Source: Vreelandella lionensis (GTDB lineage: Bacteria > Pseudomonadota > Gammaproteobacteria > Pseudomonadales > Halomonadaceae). From it: 64,000 nucleotides of DNA. The position numbers and the translations under genes were made by a program. The DNA is taken from contig NZ_MWVI01000089.1 of NCBI RefSeq assembly GCF_002087295.1, positions 52,585 through 116,584 of the forward strand. The letters are read 5' to 3'. Under the pieces are notes generated by a model. The model did no database searches, was not told where the DNA came from, and was given only the letters and a program-made list of their open reading frames with translations. Below, piece after piece: positions 49,638 through 60,025 of the stretch. The first letter of the stretch is position 1; every line of letters starts with the position of its first letter.

Positions 49638-52048
49638 GCCGCCAGCACGACACCCACACCTTCGATATGTTCGGCGATGCCGACAGCGCCCACCCGGCAC
49701 TCAGCAGCACCCCGGAACTGCTGGCCCTTTGCGAACGCTGGGTAGCGCGAGGCTGGCTGCGAGATCTAGACCGCGCCCTGGTGCGCTTTTTAGCCAGTGA
49801 AGCCCCAGACGCCCCCACACTGCTGCTACTGGCAGCAGCACTTGCCAGCCACCAGCTAGGCCGCGGCCACGTATGCCTGGATATTAACGCCACGCTCAAC
49901 GCGCCGGATTTCGCCCTTTCGCTACCGCCCGAAGGGGACGACCTCACCGACCCGCCGCCGCTACCCAGCGACGTGCTGGCCACGCTCACGCTCAGCGAAT
50001 GGCCAGCCGCCCTGCACCACCCGCTGCTCACCAGCGAAGGCCCCGGCAACACACCGCTGGTCGTAGTGACCACTCACTCAGCCAGCGGCACCCCCAGCAC
50101 GCGGCTCTACCTGCGCCGCTATTGGCAGTACGAGCAAAGCCTGCACCAACACATCGCCGCACGCCTAGAAGCCACCGGCACAGAAAGCCAAGGTGGGAGG
50201 CTAAATCATCAGACAACCGAGCCAACCACTAGCCACACAGCAAGCACAGGCTCAGAAAGCAAAGGTGGGAGGCCAATTCATTGGGCGACGGGTGACGCCA
50301 GTCACCCTGGGTTACTCCCCCAAGCCCTGAACATACTGTTCAAACAAAGCAACGGCCTAGACTGGCAAAAAACCGCCTGCGCGCTGGCCGCCCGCAGCCG
50401 CTTCGGCATCATTACCGGCGGCCCCGGCACCGGTAAAACCACCACCGTGGTGCGCCTGCTAGCCCTGCTGCAAACCCTGCAACTGGCCCAGCACCCTAGC
50501 CAGCCGCTGCGCATTCGCCTAGCCGCCCCCACCGGCAAAGCCGCCGCCCGCTTGAACGACTCCATCGCCGGGCAGGTCGCAAAACTCCCCTTCACTGACC
50601 TAACCACTTTGTTGCAAGGAGCCAAGAGGGAAGACGCTGAAGGTGATAAAGCCATGCAGGATGAAGCTTTGTCAGAAGGTGCTCTGAAGGAGAAAGCTTT
50701 GTGGGAGGCCGCTTTAGCGGGCGATGATTCAGCCACAAAACAGCTAAAAGCCACCATCCCCACGGAAGTCACCACCCTCCACCGCCTGCTCGGCGCACGC
50801 CCCGACACCCGCCACTTCCGGCACAGCGCCGCCAACCCGCTGGCGCTGGATGTGCTGGTGATCGACGAAGCCTCGATGGTGGATATCGAAATGATGGCCG
50901 CGACCCTCAGCGCCCTGCCCGCCCACGCCCAGTGCATTCTGCTGGGGGATAAAGACCAGCTCGCCTCGGTAGAGGCAGGCTCGGTACTCGGCGACCTATG
51001 CCGCCGCGCCGATGCCGCCCACTACACCCCGGCCACCGCCGACTGGCTAGCCCGGGCCACCGGCCAGCCGCTGCCAGCCGAGTTCATCGACCCCGCAGGC
51101 CAACCGCTCGACCAAGCCATTACCATGCTGCGGGTTAGCCACCGCTTTAATGAACACAGCGGCATCGGCCAGCTGGCCAAAGCCATTAACCAGCCGGGCC
51201 ATGCGCAAAGCGAACGGGAAAAGCAGCAGTCGGTAAGCGCCGTGCTGCGCCACGGCTACCCAGATGTGCACCATTTGGTGATGAGTGACGACGCCGCGCT
51301 GGATAAGCTGGTGATTCACGGCAGCCCCAGCGGCTTTGCAGGCAACGGCGAAGGCCGCACCGACCACCAAGGCCAGCCCATCGCCCCGCCCACCGGCTAC
51401 CGCCACTATTTAAACGTGCTGCAAGCTCAGCGCCCACGGGACGAGTCGTTCGAGAAAAACCAAACCGCTTTTGACGCCTGGGCCAGCGAGGTGCTCAGCG
51501 CCTACAGCCACTTCCAACTGCTGTGCGCGCTGCGCAAAGGCCCCTGGGGGGTAGAAGGCTTGAACCAGCGCATCGCCAGCACATTACGCAGTGAAAAGCT
51601 GCTGTTCGGCAGCGACTACACCTTGGAGAAAGGCTGGTATGAAGGCCGCCCGGTACTGGTGACCCAAAACGACTACGGCCTGAAACGGATGAACGGCGAT
51701 ATCGGCATCACCCTGGCCGTGCCCGACCCGCGCAACCCACAGCAGAAGCTATAAAGAGTCGCCTTCCCCACTGGCGACCCCGACAAACCCATCCGTTGGG
51801 TGCTGCCTTCCCGCCTGCACGCGGTAGAAACCGTGTTTGCGATGACGGTGCGCAAATCCCAAGGCTCGGAGTTCTTACACACCGCGCTACTGCTCCCGTC
51901 CACGCTGAACCCCATCCTGACCCGCGAGCTGGTGTACACCGGCATCACCCGCGCCCGCGAATGGCTCACGGCAGTGTAAGCCAAGCGCGGGGGGTTGAAT
52001 GAGGCGGTGGTGAGGGAGGTTGGTAGGGGTAGTGTGGTTGCGGGTTAA
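49634..52048 (+). CDS. recD: Exonuclease V subunit RecD, unusually long, two in-frame stops
   Basis: SF1 5'-3' helicase subunit. Walker [20 protein letters not shown] (residues about 258-275), [11 protein letters not shown] and the final [15 protein letters not shown] are typical. Two TAA codons (51752-51754 and 51977-51979) interrupt an otherwise continuous frame: it reads through [20 protein letters not shown] and then [15 protein letters not shown] to a last TAA at 52046-52048. Counted this way it has about 804 codons, against about 608 in E. coli. The extra length is partly linker sequence made of REP-like palindromes at 50192-50217, 50264-50290 and 50701-50727. recB overlaps its start. 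Confidence 0.92.
50181..50307 (+). repeat. Two REP-like elements and a palindrome inside recD
   Basis: Two direct copies, 72 bases apart (50181-50209 and 50253-50281), share CAGAAAGC-AAGGTGGGAGGC. The second continues as a palindrome (CCAAT with ATTGG) and GGGCGA, the layout of pseudomonad-type REP units: GTGG tetranucleotide, imperfect hairpin, GCGA. Another 7-bp palindrome (GGGTGAC with GTCACCC, 50290-50307) follows. All are in frame and code for a Ser/Thr/Gly-rich linker just before the helicase domain. Confidence 0.65.
50701..50727 (+). repeat. REP-like element inside recD
   Basis: GTGGGAG followed by GCCGCT-TT-AGCGG-GC and GCGATGA, the clearest REP-like unit in the window. It is translated in frame as [10 protein letters not shown] in a second insert of RecD, between the Walker A domain and the TLHRLLG motif. 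Confidence 0.7.
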
Positions 52049-52084
52049 AACCATTGGTTTTAGTGATGTTAGCATTTGGCCAGA

Positions 52085-52107
52085 GACTGCCTTTTGGCAG
52101 TCTTTTC
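52085..52107 (+). terminator. Terminator of recBD
   Basis: Seven-base stem GACTGCC (52085-52091) with GGCAGTC (52096-52102) and a TTTT loop, followed by TTTTCT. It closes the recB-recD transcript before the convergent helicase gene. Confidence 0.88.
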
Positions 52108-52155
52108 TATAGTGCCTAAATCAGGTGAGCAGTAGGCGTCATTTGGATGTACTCG

Positions 52156-53496
52156 TTACATGCCAGCACTTTCAATTTGGCTAAATATCCAAAGCGAAAC
52201 ATGCCCTCTTAAATCTGATATTTTTTCCTGTATTTGACGATAGTCAAGCTCTTCTTGATCGACATCAGCCAAAGCAGTTTGTTTTATATATATAGCAGTG
52301 TCTCTTGGAACCCCTTTTGCGATAAGGTATTTAGTAATCTTACTGTAAGCTCCATTTTCAATAATGCTTAGTATGGAATTCTCGTCTTCAGACATATCCG
52401 CCAATGGCTTAAGCAGCATAGGCAATCCAAAGCAAACTTTAGAAGAAATTGTTTTAACTGCCTGATCTATTTGATTACTAGCGTCATCAGTAAAGTTACG
52501 TTCCCTTAATATATCTCGTAGGAGAGTTTCCCTCCCCCAGCCAGTAGCATACTTACAGATACTCCAGATATGTCTCTCTAATTGATCATTATCATTCGTT
52601 GGATTAGAAATATATTTATCAAAGTAATAAGGCATGATTTTTGGGAAAGTAATAGATGCGCTTTTCAAAGATTCAAGAGTATTTCTATCCCAAATATTGG
52701 ACGGCAACTTACAAAACACGTTCCTTCTGAGGCCCAGATATATGATTTCAAGATCATATGGATCCCAATACCTATTCTTAAATATAACACTCGATGGAAC
52801 ACTCATAGAATCTAGATTAGCTAAACTTTTTTGTATGTAATCTTTACTTATATTTATCCCCACCTCTTGCAGGCGAGCATGACTTCCTTCCCTGTGCCTA
52901 TATATCGTTTGCCTTATATATGTAATGAGATACTTCTCTTTGCCATCTTCTACAAGAGTGTCATTTTCAATTGAATTATCTATATTTTCTCTAAATTTCT
53001 CGTAGTACTCACCATAGCCCGTAATTAATTCTTTTTCAGTGTGTTCAAAAAGAGTTTCGCTCTCTTGCTCTATTTCAAATGAAGATTCATCGAGTACGAT
53101 TGTCCTCCCAATAAACTCTTTAAGAAGCCTTCCTGCTCGACCTCGTAAGTTTGAAAACTCATAGTTTGATAGTTTAACATTCTCTCTGTCTTTCATTCTT
53201 CTAGTAAAAAGATATGGATTCCTTACAATTATGTTTGAAGCCGGAAAATTAACACCTTGCATCAAAGTTGTCGTACAAACAATATTATTTATGATGCCGT
53301 TTGAAAATGAATCTTCAATTGCAGAGCGGATATGAAGTGGAATTTTGCCTGTATGGTAAGCGACTCCATGCCGCACTAGCGTAGCCAAGTCATAATCTTT
53401 ATGCACGAACTCTGAAATATACCTGAATCCGTGAGACCGGCCCCCGACTGTGAACAACGTGCTTCTCATACTCAAGTCATGCGGATAAGCGCTCAT
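52156..53496 (-). pseudogene. C-terminal part of a Ski2-like SF2 helicase, 5' part lost at a repeat
   Basis: The 446-residue frame has only the second half of an SF2 helicase: a helicase C core with GVAYHTGKIPLHIRSAIEDS, motif V-like TTTLMQGVNFPASN and motif VI LRGRAGR, then a long helical C-terminus. No Walker A or DExx motif precedes it. From about residue 26 on it is helicase; the first about 25 residues come from a 25-bp repeat (53422-53446) and flanking DNA, so the true gene is truncated there. Base composition is much more AT-rich than all neighbours, indicating transfer. Ski2-like helicases of this size occur in several defence systems, but no partner gene is present. Confidence 0.75.
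53422..53446 (+). repeat. 25-bp repeat, copy 1, at the helicase truncation
   Basis: A 25-bp sequence starting CCTGAATCCGTGAGACC and ending CCCCCG is identical to 63974-63998. Here it marks the exact point where the helicase loses its 5' part. The sequences to its right differ between the two copies. It may be the terminal inverted repeat of an insertion sequence. Confidence 0.7.
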
Positions 53497-53545
53497 GGTG
53501 CGATTCGGGGCGAAGTAGCGAGGGGCGTGTAAAAAATAGTATCCA
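53447..53545. mobile_element. Possible insertion sequence remnant
   Basis: About 100 bases between the 25-bp repeat and the terminator of the glutamine transporter operon have no homologue I recognise. On the minus strand a short open stretch ends in ATSPRIAP followed by a stop, then about 90 bases to the repeat, the spacing expected between a transposase stop and its terminal repeat. This is only suggestive. Confidence 0.3.
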
Positions 53546-53550
53546 CAGGC

Positions 53551-53583
53551 AAAAAAAATGGCCTGTCATGAAGACAAGCCATT
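53551..53583 (-). terminator. Terminator of the glnHPQ-type operon
   Basis: On the minus strand an imperfect hairpin (AATGGCTTGTC with GACAGGCCATT) is followed by a run of eight T (53551-53558). Confidence 0.85.
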
Positions 53584-53641
53584 AGATAGGACGGTTTTAA
53601 GCGCAATATTGGCTATTTAAGAGCGCATGGTTAGCACGACA

Positions 53642-54400
53642 TTAGTGATTCAGTACCCGTGCCAGGAACGACTGCGTGCGCTCGTGTTGAGGGGCATCAA
53701 ACAGCTGCTCGGGGGAGCCTTGTTCAGCAATTTCGCCTTTATGAATAAAGATGATGCGGTCGGCCACCTCACGGGCAAAGCCCATTTCGTGGGTAACGAT
53801 CACCATGGTCATACCCTCTTTAGCAAGCTCCCGCATGGCATCCAGCACTTCACCAATCATCTCGGGGTCGAGGGCTGAGGTTGGATCATCGAACAGCATG
53901 AGGCGCGGCTCCATCGCCAACGCACGCGCCAGCGCCACCCGCTGCTGCTGGCCGCCAGAGAGCTGGCTGGGGTACCTGCCGGCCTGAGCCGCAATGCCGA
54001 CACGCTCCAGCAGCCGCTTGGCAGTCTCTTCGGCGTCCTGGCGGCTCCAGCCACGGACCTTCATCGGTGCGAGAGTGACAATATCGAGCACGATCAAGTG
54101 GGGAAACAGATTGAACTGCTGAAACACCATGCCCACTTCGGTGCGGATGGTTTGCAGCGCCTGACTGCTTTTACCGTTGGGTAGCAGCGTATTGCCGTCC
54201 ACATCCAGGCTGCCTGACTGAACCTCTTCCAAGCCGTTGATACAGCGGATGAGCGTGGATTTACCGGAACCACTGGCCCCGATGACCACGACGACTTCAC
54301 CCGGAACGATCTCCATGTCGATATCATTGAGTACGTGTAGGCTGCCAAAGTGCTTGTGGAGCTTTTGCATACGCACAATAGGCGTTTGAGTAGAGGTCAT
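53642..54400 (-). CDS. glnQ: ABC amino acid transporter ATP-binding protein (GlnQ-like)
   Basis: A 252-residue ABC ATPase with Walker [19 protein letters not shown], signature LSGGQQQ and Walker [18 protein letters not shown]; the Walker B Asp-Asp replaces the usual Asp-Glu, so the catalytic Glu appears as Asp, which may be a sequence error (GAT for GAG). Third gene of a glutamine or polar amino acid importer after its binding protein and permease. Confidence 0.92.
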   Translation of the reverse strand: MTSTQTPIVRMQKLHKHFGSLHVLNDIDMEIVPGEVVVVIGASGSGKSTLIRCINGLEEVQSGSLDVDGNTLLPNGKSSQALQTIRTEVGMVFQQFNLFPHLIVLDIVTLAPMKVRGWSRQDAEETAKRLLERVGIAAQAGRYPSQLSGGQQQRVALARALAMEPRLMLFDDPTSALDPEMIGEVLDAMRELAKEGMTMVIVTHEMGFAREVADRIIFIHKGEIAEQGSPEQLFDAPQHERTQSFLARVLNH

Positions 54401-54410
54401 TGTGCGCTCC

Positions 54411-55081
54411 TTATTGTCCGGCGAGGCCGCGGCTTTCGAGTTGACGCAGCACCAGTGAGAGGGTCCAGGTAATGGCGAGATACATCAGCGCCACCATGAA
54501 GTAGACCTCTAGCGCGGTGAAGGTGGTGGCGATATAGATCTGCCCTTGACGTACCAGCTCACTGACCCCGATGACGAGAAAAGCGAGGTATCTTTGATAC
54601 TGATAATGCCCTGGTTGCCCAGCGGTGGAATCATACGGCGCAGTGCCTGGGGCCAAATAACATAGCGGAAGGCCTGTACTCGGGAGAGGCCAAGCGATAG
54701 CGATGCTTCCCGCTGGCCGCGCTCGATGGACTGCACACCGCCGCGCACGATCTCAGAGATATAGGCACCGGAGTTGACGGCAATGGCGGCAATACCGGCG
54801 ACCAACGCGTTGATAGGCCCGCCCAGGAGCTGTGGCAAGCCATAAAAAATAAACAGTACCTGCACCAGAATGGGCGTACCACGGAACACTTCGATGTACA
54901 CAATGGCTGGCCAGCGTAACCAGCGCACTGGGCTAATGCGCAAAAGACCAAAGAAAATGCCGATGAAAAAACCAATCGCCAGACCACCGAACGAAATCAG
55001 TAGGGTCCAGGGAATACCGGGTAACAAGTAGGGGATCGAGCTAAAGGCAGCCGACCAATCAAACTGAAAGTTAACGTCCAC
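54411..55081 (-). CDS. glnP: ABC amino acid permease (GlnP-like), one frameshift
   Basis: About 223 residues with five membrane segments. [18 protein letters not shown] and the EAA loop [19 protein letters not shown] are clear. A one-base deletion near 54588 moves the last part ([20 protein letters not shown]) to another frame, ending at 54411. It lies 10 bases before glnQ and 105 bases after the binding protein. Confidence 0.92.
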
Positions 55082-55186
55082 GCGTTATCTCCAGGCAAGA
55101 GGAACAACGACACAGGGCCGGGGGAAATGGCCGCCCGGCCCTGTGGTGAGAGTCGCTTTAAGCGTTGGTTATGGTCTATGCGCTAC

Positions 55187-55957
55187 TTACTCAGCGCTGG
55201 GTGCTTCACCGAACCACTTAGTATAGATCTCATCGTAGGTGCCATCTTCACGCATAGCGGCCAGCGCTTCGTTGGTCGGCTCTACCCACTCGCTGCCTTT
55301 GTGGAACACGATGCCGTACTGCTGACCCTCATACAGCGGGCCGACCACTTTGGTGCGGCCTTCGCCACGGGTTTGCGAGAAGTAGGCAACGTTCGGCGCA
55401 TCGTAAAGAACGGCGTCAACGTTGCGCCCCAGCAGTGCCCATGTACATATCAGCGGTGCCGGGGTAGGGCGTGATATCGGCGTCTTCACCTAGCTCTTGC
55501 TGGAGAAAATCGTAGCTGGTGGAGCCGATTTTGGTGGCAATCGTCAGGCCTTCAAGGTCTTCAATGGAAGAAACCTCTTCGTTATCGGCACGCACGATGA
55601 TTTGTAGACCGGAATCGTAGTAGGGGTCAGAGAAGTCGACGACCTCGGAACGCTCGTCGGTAATGGTGGTGCCCGCGATGGCGATCTCCTGGCTGCCGGT
55701 TTGTACGGCGGGAATAATGCCAGAGAAATCCATGGTGGTGAGGTTGACTTCACAAAGCCAGCGCGCTCAGCAACTTCGTTGATGATGTCCATGTCGAAAC
55801 CGATCATTTCACCGGTCTCGGGGTCGAGCATCTCGAAAGGCACAAAGCTTGGGTCAGTGGCCACGTTAACAGACGGCGTTTGTGCAAACGCGGTGGTACT
55901 GCCCAAGCCCAGTGTGATGGCGGTCGCAATGGCAGAGGTAGTGAGTAAGTGTTTCAT
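55187..55957 (-). CDS. glnH: ABC amino acid binding protein (GlnH-like), two frameshifts
   Basis: About 256 residues with a signal peptide ([20 protein letters not shown] ... AFA). Mature parts: [41 protein letters not shown] and the C-terminal [20 protein letters not shown]. One-base indels near 55745 and 55437 split the frame. The ATG at 55957 follows GGGGA. First gene of the operon; the upstream AT-rich stretch near 56010 could hold its promoter. Confidence 0.92.
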
Positions 55958-56047
55958 TAGTTTCCCCATGTTTTATGTGGTTTGCTGCGCTGTTTATAGA
56001 ATTTTTTTTCTTATAAATCGGGCAAGCAAACGTTATTGACCTTTCAA

Positions 56048-56069
56048 CCTTGGCGAGAAACCGCCAAGG
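56048..56069 (-). terminator. Terminator of erpA
   Basis: Perfect 8-bp stem CCTTGGCG (56048-56055) with CGCCAAGG (56062-56069), followed by a weak T-stretch on the minus strand. Confidence 0.75.
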
Positions 56070-56106
56070 CGTCAAGTCATGGGGAAGGGGTTGCCACCAA
56101 CGTTGG

Positions 56107-56460
56107 TCACACCATAAAGGAGGCACCGCACCCGCAAGTGGTGGTGGCATTTGGGTTTTGGACACGAAAACGTGCGCCCGCTAAGCCCTCTTCATAATCG
56201 ACCGTGGAGCCGACCAAGTACTGATACGAGAGCGGGTCGACGACCAGCGTGGCATCGCCAAACTCAATCAGCGTGTCGTCTTCGGCAACGTTATCCGCGA
56301 AGTCAAAACCGTATTGAAAACCTGAGCAGCCGCCACCGGTAACATACACGCGCAGTTTCAGCGCCGGGTTACTCTCTTCAGCCATTAACGCTTTGATGCG
56401 CTTGCGTGCGCTGTCTGACAGTAACAGAGGGGTTGGAACAAAAGCTTCTGCACCGCTCAT
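56107..56460 (-). CDS. erpA: Iron-sulfur cluster insertion protein ErpA
   Basis: A 117-residue A-type carrier of Fe-S clusters. The three cluster cysteines are Cys45 ([11 protein letters not shown]), Cys109 and Cys111 (TTCGCGASF). ErpA delivers clusters to enzymes such as those of isoprenoid synthesis. It follows argC on the same strand with a 102-base gap containing a 12-bp inverted repeat. Confidence 0.97.
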   Translation of the reverse strand: MSGAEAFVPTPLLLSDSARKRIKALMAEESNPALKLRVYVTGGGCSGFQYGFDFADNVAEDDTLIEFGDATLVVDPLSYQYLVGSTVDYEEGLAGARFRVQNPNATTTCGCGASFMV

Positions 56461-56517
56461 GGGTACCTCCCGCGAGCTTTAAGAACGAATAATCCGCATT
56501 GGGGGGTGATTATGGGT

Positions 56518-56553
56518 AATTCCCAGCAAATTGGTCAACTATTGCTGGGAATT
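56518..56553. other. 12-bp inverted repeat between argC and erpA
   Basis: AATTCCCAGCAA (56518-56529) and TTGCTGGGAATT (56542-56553) form a perfect inverted repeat separated by 12 bases. No T-run follows. It could be a terminator-like hairpin after argC or a two-site operator in front of erpA. Confidence 0.55.
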
Positions 56554-56562
56554 CCTCAAACG

Positions 56563-57596
56563 TTAGGGCATCAGCGCGGGGGCATTGAGCCCCATGTGCT
56601 CGTCAAAGCCAAACATTAAATTAAGGTTTTGAATGGCTTGACCAGAGGCGCCCTTCACCAGGTTGTCAATGACCGAGAGCACTACGACCGTATTGCCGTT
56701 ACTCGGGCGGTGGACCGCGATCCGGCAGGTATTGTTGCCTTTGACGCTGCGGGTTTCCGGGTGGCTGCCGGCGGGCATCACATCCACGAACGGCTCGTTC
56801 GCGTAGCGCTGCTCGAACAGTGCCTGGAGGTCGCCTGGCTCGGCGGTCAGCGTGCTGAGAGCGTGGCGTGAATGCCACGGATCATGGGCGTTAGATGGGG
56901 CACAAAGGTCAACCCCACCGGGTTGGGCTGCATGTCGCTCAAGCCTTGACGAATTTCCGGCAGATGGCGGTGGCCGCCCGCGCCGTAGGCTTTCATCGAT
57001 TCGCTGGCCTCGGCGAGCAGCGAGGCGACCTTAGCGCCGCGGCCAGCACCGGTCACACCGGATTTACAGTCGGCAATCAGCTGGCTCGGATCAACTAAGC
57101 CCGCTTCTAACAGCGGCAGGTAGCCGGGTTGAACGGCGGTGGGGTAGCAGCCAGGAACGGCAATCAAACGCGCTGTTTTGATCTTTTCGCGATGCATTTC
57201 AGGCAGGCCGTAGACGGCTTCTTCCAGCAGTTCCGGCGCGCCGTGGGGCTGGTCGTACCAGCGGCTCCACTCGTCGGCATCCCGCAGGCGGAAGTCAGCG
57301 GAGAGGTCGATCACCCGGGTTCCGTTAGCCAGCAGCTCGCCTGCAAGCGCGTGGGCAACGCCGTGGGGCGTGGCGAAAAAGACCGCATCCATCGCGCCCA
57401 GCGCTTTGGCGTCGGGTTCGCTGAACGCCAGCGTGTCGTAGTGGCCGCGTAAATTGGGGTACATGTCGCACACTTTCACGCCCGTTTCTGAGCGAGAGGT
57501 GATGGCTTTCACGCTTACCTGGGGATGCTGGGCCAGCAACCTGAGAAGTTCGACGCCGGTGTAACCGGTGCCGCCTACAATGCCAACGTTAATCAC
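56563..57596 (-). CDS. argC: N-acetyl-gamma-glutamyl-phosphate reductase, one frameshift
   Basis: About 345 residues; the third enzyme of arginine synthesis, reducing N-acetylglutamyl phosphate with NADPH. The N-terminus [20 protein letters not shown], the catalytic PGCYPTAVQ (Cys) and [11 protein letters not shown] are typical. One base is lost near 56850, after ATLSA; the C-terminal part ([18 protein letters not shown] ... LNAPALMP) follows in another frame to 56563. It is divergent from the CLC gene. Confidence 0.95.
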
Positions 57597-57733
57597 AAAC
57601 CACTCCTTGTGTGCTTCGCACAGCCAACGCTTGAATAATTAACAGCCTAATCAGTGTGGCCAGGCTGTTGAAGTGTATCCAGCTATGATACACAAGAGAG
57701 CCAGCGCTTAAGAGCGCTGTGCAACGCGAGACA

Positions 57734-59566
57734 ATGAAACGAACAACAAACGCAAGGACGGACGTTGTGGCACGTTTATCTCGGTCAGATTTCACCCTAG
57801 AGAGCTTTCGCCGCCAGTTGGCGAACGTGGATGCCTTACCGCAGCTGTGTGTGCTGGGGTTGGTGTCTGGGGTGATTACTGGGGCAGTGATGGTGGCGTT
57901 TCGCCTGCTGCTTGAAGCCGGGGCGGTGCTCTATATGCCGGAGGGGGATCCGGAAGCCTTCGAAGGATTATCACCGTGGCTGAGAGCACTTCTGCCGATC
58001 GTCGCCGTCACGTTGATTGGCCTGTTGCTATATCGGCGCGCTCCGCTGCGCGCAAGCTCGGGGTCAGCCATGTGATTGAGCGTCTTACCTATCACCAGGG
58101 GCGCTTTCCGCTGCGTAACTGGCTGAACCAATGGTGGGTGGGGTTCGCCTCCGTGTTGGGTGGCTTATCCGCCGGGCGCGAAGGCCCTGCGATTCATTTA
58201 GGCGCGGCGGCTTCCAGCGGGTTAGGGCTAAAGCTGCGGCTGCCCAATAACAGTTTGCGGGTGCTGGTGGCCTGCGGGACGGCAGCAGGCATTTCGGCCT
58301 CGTTCAAACACGCCCATTGCTGGGGTGATCTTCGCCATGGAAGTGGTGATGATGGAGTACACCCTGATGAGCTTTATGCCGGTGATTTTAGCCTCCACCA
58401 TGGGCGCACTGGTGGCTCAGGTGATGTATGGCAACGAGCCTGCCTTTCGGATTCCTGAGGTGGCGCTAGGCTCGCTGATGAACCTGCCCTGGATCGTCAT
58501 TGTTGGCTTGGTGATTGGGTTAATGGCAGGCGTATTTATCCATATCTCTCGCAGCCAGCGCTTACAAAAATTGCCGTTGTGGTTGAGATTAGGAGTGGTG
58601 GGTGTGGCCACTGGGGCGTTGGCGTGGCGGTTTCCCGAGATTCAGGGGATCGGCTACGACAGCGTCGCCGCGGCGCTGAATAATCAGCTGACGATCACGG
58701 TGCTGTTGGCGCTGATGGTGGCCAAGGTGCTGATGACGGCGATTACCGTCGCTGGCGGGGTGCCCATCGGTATTATCGGCCCAGTGCTGGTGGCGGGGGC
58801 GGCCACTGGGGCGCTAGGCGGGATGCTTGGTGGCTGGCTATGGCCCGATAAAGCCGCGGACCCGGGCATTTATGCCATGCTGGGTATGGCGGCGATGATG
58901 GGGGCCGTCCTTCAGGCGCCTCTTGCAGCGCTGATGGCGCTATTAGAACTGACGCATACACCCAATATCATGCTGCCGGGGATGCTGGTCGTGGTGGTGG
59001 CCTGCTTGACGTCGCGCCAGCTAACGGGATGTGAAGGTTTCTTCATTAGCTCAGTACGCTACGGGTTACATCCGCTGCAGCAGCCGCTGATGCAGGCGCT
59101 CTCCCGAGTATCGGTACCGGCGGTGATGGAGCGCCAATTGGTGCGCACCGAACGGATGATTAAGCCAGACCAAGCCCGCCGCTTGCTGGAAACCAACCCT
59201 ATGTGGCTAGTGATCGAGCGCTCTAGTGAAGAGAAGCCCGTGCTGGCGCTGAAGGCGGCGGAGCTTGCCCGCTGGCTGTTGGAGCACGATGAGGCGCTTG
59301 ATGGAGAAGCGCCGCCGGAGGATGAGTTGATTGATCTGTTGGAGATTCCCGGCCAGCGGCTGGAAATGGCCCCGATTGGTTTGCAGGCCACGCTATCGGA
59401 AGCGTTTTTAAAGCTTCAAGACAGCGCGCTTGGGGCGCTTTATGTGGTGCATGGCTATCGACCAAAGCAGCAGCGAATTTCAGGTATCATTACCCGGGGC
59501 GCGATCGAGCGTTATTACCACTACACTGACGCTCGGCAAACAGATGCCCGCGAGACCGATTCCTAG
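57734..59566 (+). CDS. CLC-family chloride channel or transporter, two frameshifts
   Basis: About 610 residues: a CLC membrane core, then a C-terminal extension with a CBS-like part. The GREGPAIH motif (residues near 145) is present, and a later VPIGIIGPVLVAGAATG stands where GxFxP is usual. The typical first GSGIP is replaced by KLGVSHVIERL, as in one distinct bacterial CLC subgroup. One-base indels near 58040 and 58307 (an extra A in FNTPIAGVIFAME) break the frame. The start is uncertain: ATG at 57734, or GTG at 57767 which follows AAGGA. Confidence 0.88.
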
Positions 59567-59593
59567 CCATACGTCACCGCCTAAGGAGAGACC

Positions 59594-60025
59594 ATGTACG
59601 AATGGGTAAAGGCTATTCACTTGATGGCCGTTGTTACTTGGTTTGCCGCACTGTTCTACCTGCCAAGACTTTATGTGTACCACGCCATGGCACGCGACAA
59701 AGGCGATGAGCAAGCGATCACTTACTTCAAAACTATGGAGCGTAAGCTCTATCGCGGCATCATGACACCATCGATGATCCTGGTGCTGATTTTTGGTGGT
59801 TGGATGCTCTATTTGGTGCCTGCGTGGTTTAGCCAGGGCTGGATGCACGTTAAGCTCACGCTGGTTGCGCTGTTGATTGCCTACCACCACGTTTGCCTGA
59901 TCTACCTGAAGCAGTTTGACCAGTCGCGCTGCACCAAGAGCCACGTATTCTTTCGCTGGTTCAATGAAGCCCCTGTGATTGCGCTGGTCGCGATTATTCT
60001 CCTGGCGGTTGTGAAGCCCTTTTGA
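59594..60025 (+). CDS. hemJ: Protoporphyrinogen IX oxidase HemJ
   Basis: A 143-residue four-helix membrane protein. KAIHLMAVVTWFAALFYLPR (with the essential His), FKTMERKLYRGIMTPSM and the HVKLTLVALLIAYHH segment match HemJ, which oxidises protoporphyrinogen IX in heme synthesis in organisms lacking HemG or HemY. It follows AAGGAG and its TGA overlaps the ATG of the next gene. Confidence 0.95.
   Translation: MYEWVKAIHLMAVVTWFAALFYLPRLYVYHAMARDKGDEQAITYFKTMERKLYRGIMTPSMILVLIFGGWMLYLVPAWFSQGWMHVKLTLVALLIAYHHVCLIYLKQFDQSRCTKSHVFFRWFNEAPVIALVAIILLAVVKPF

Noticed and set aside
1576..51979. Stop-codon recoding or programmed read-through
   Set aside because: Different stops replace different residues and many one-base indels occur in the same window; sequence error explains both.
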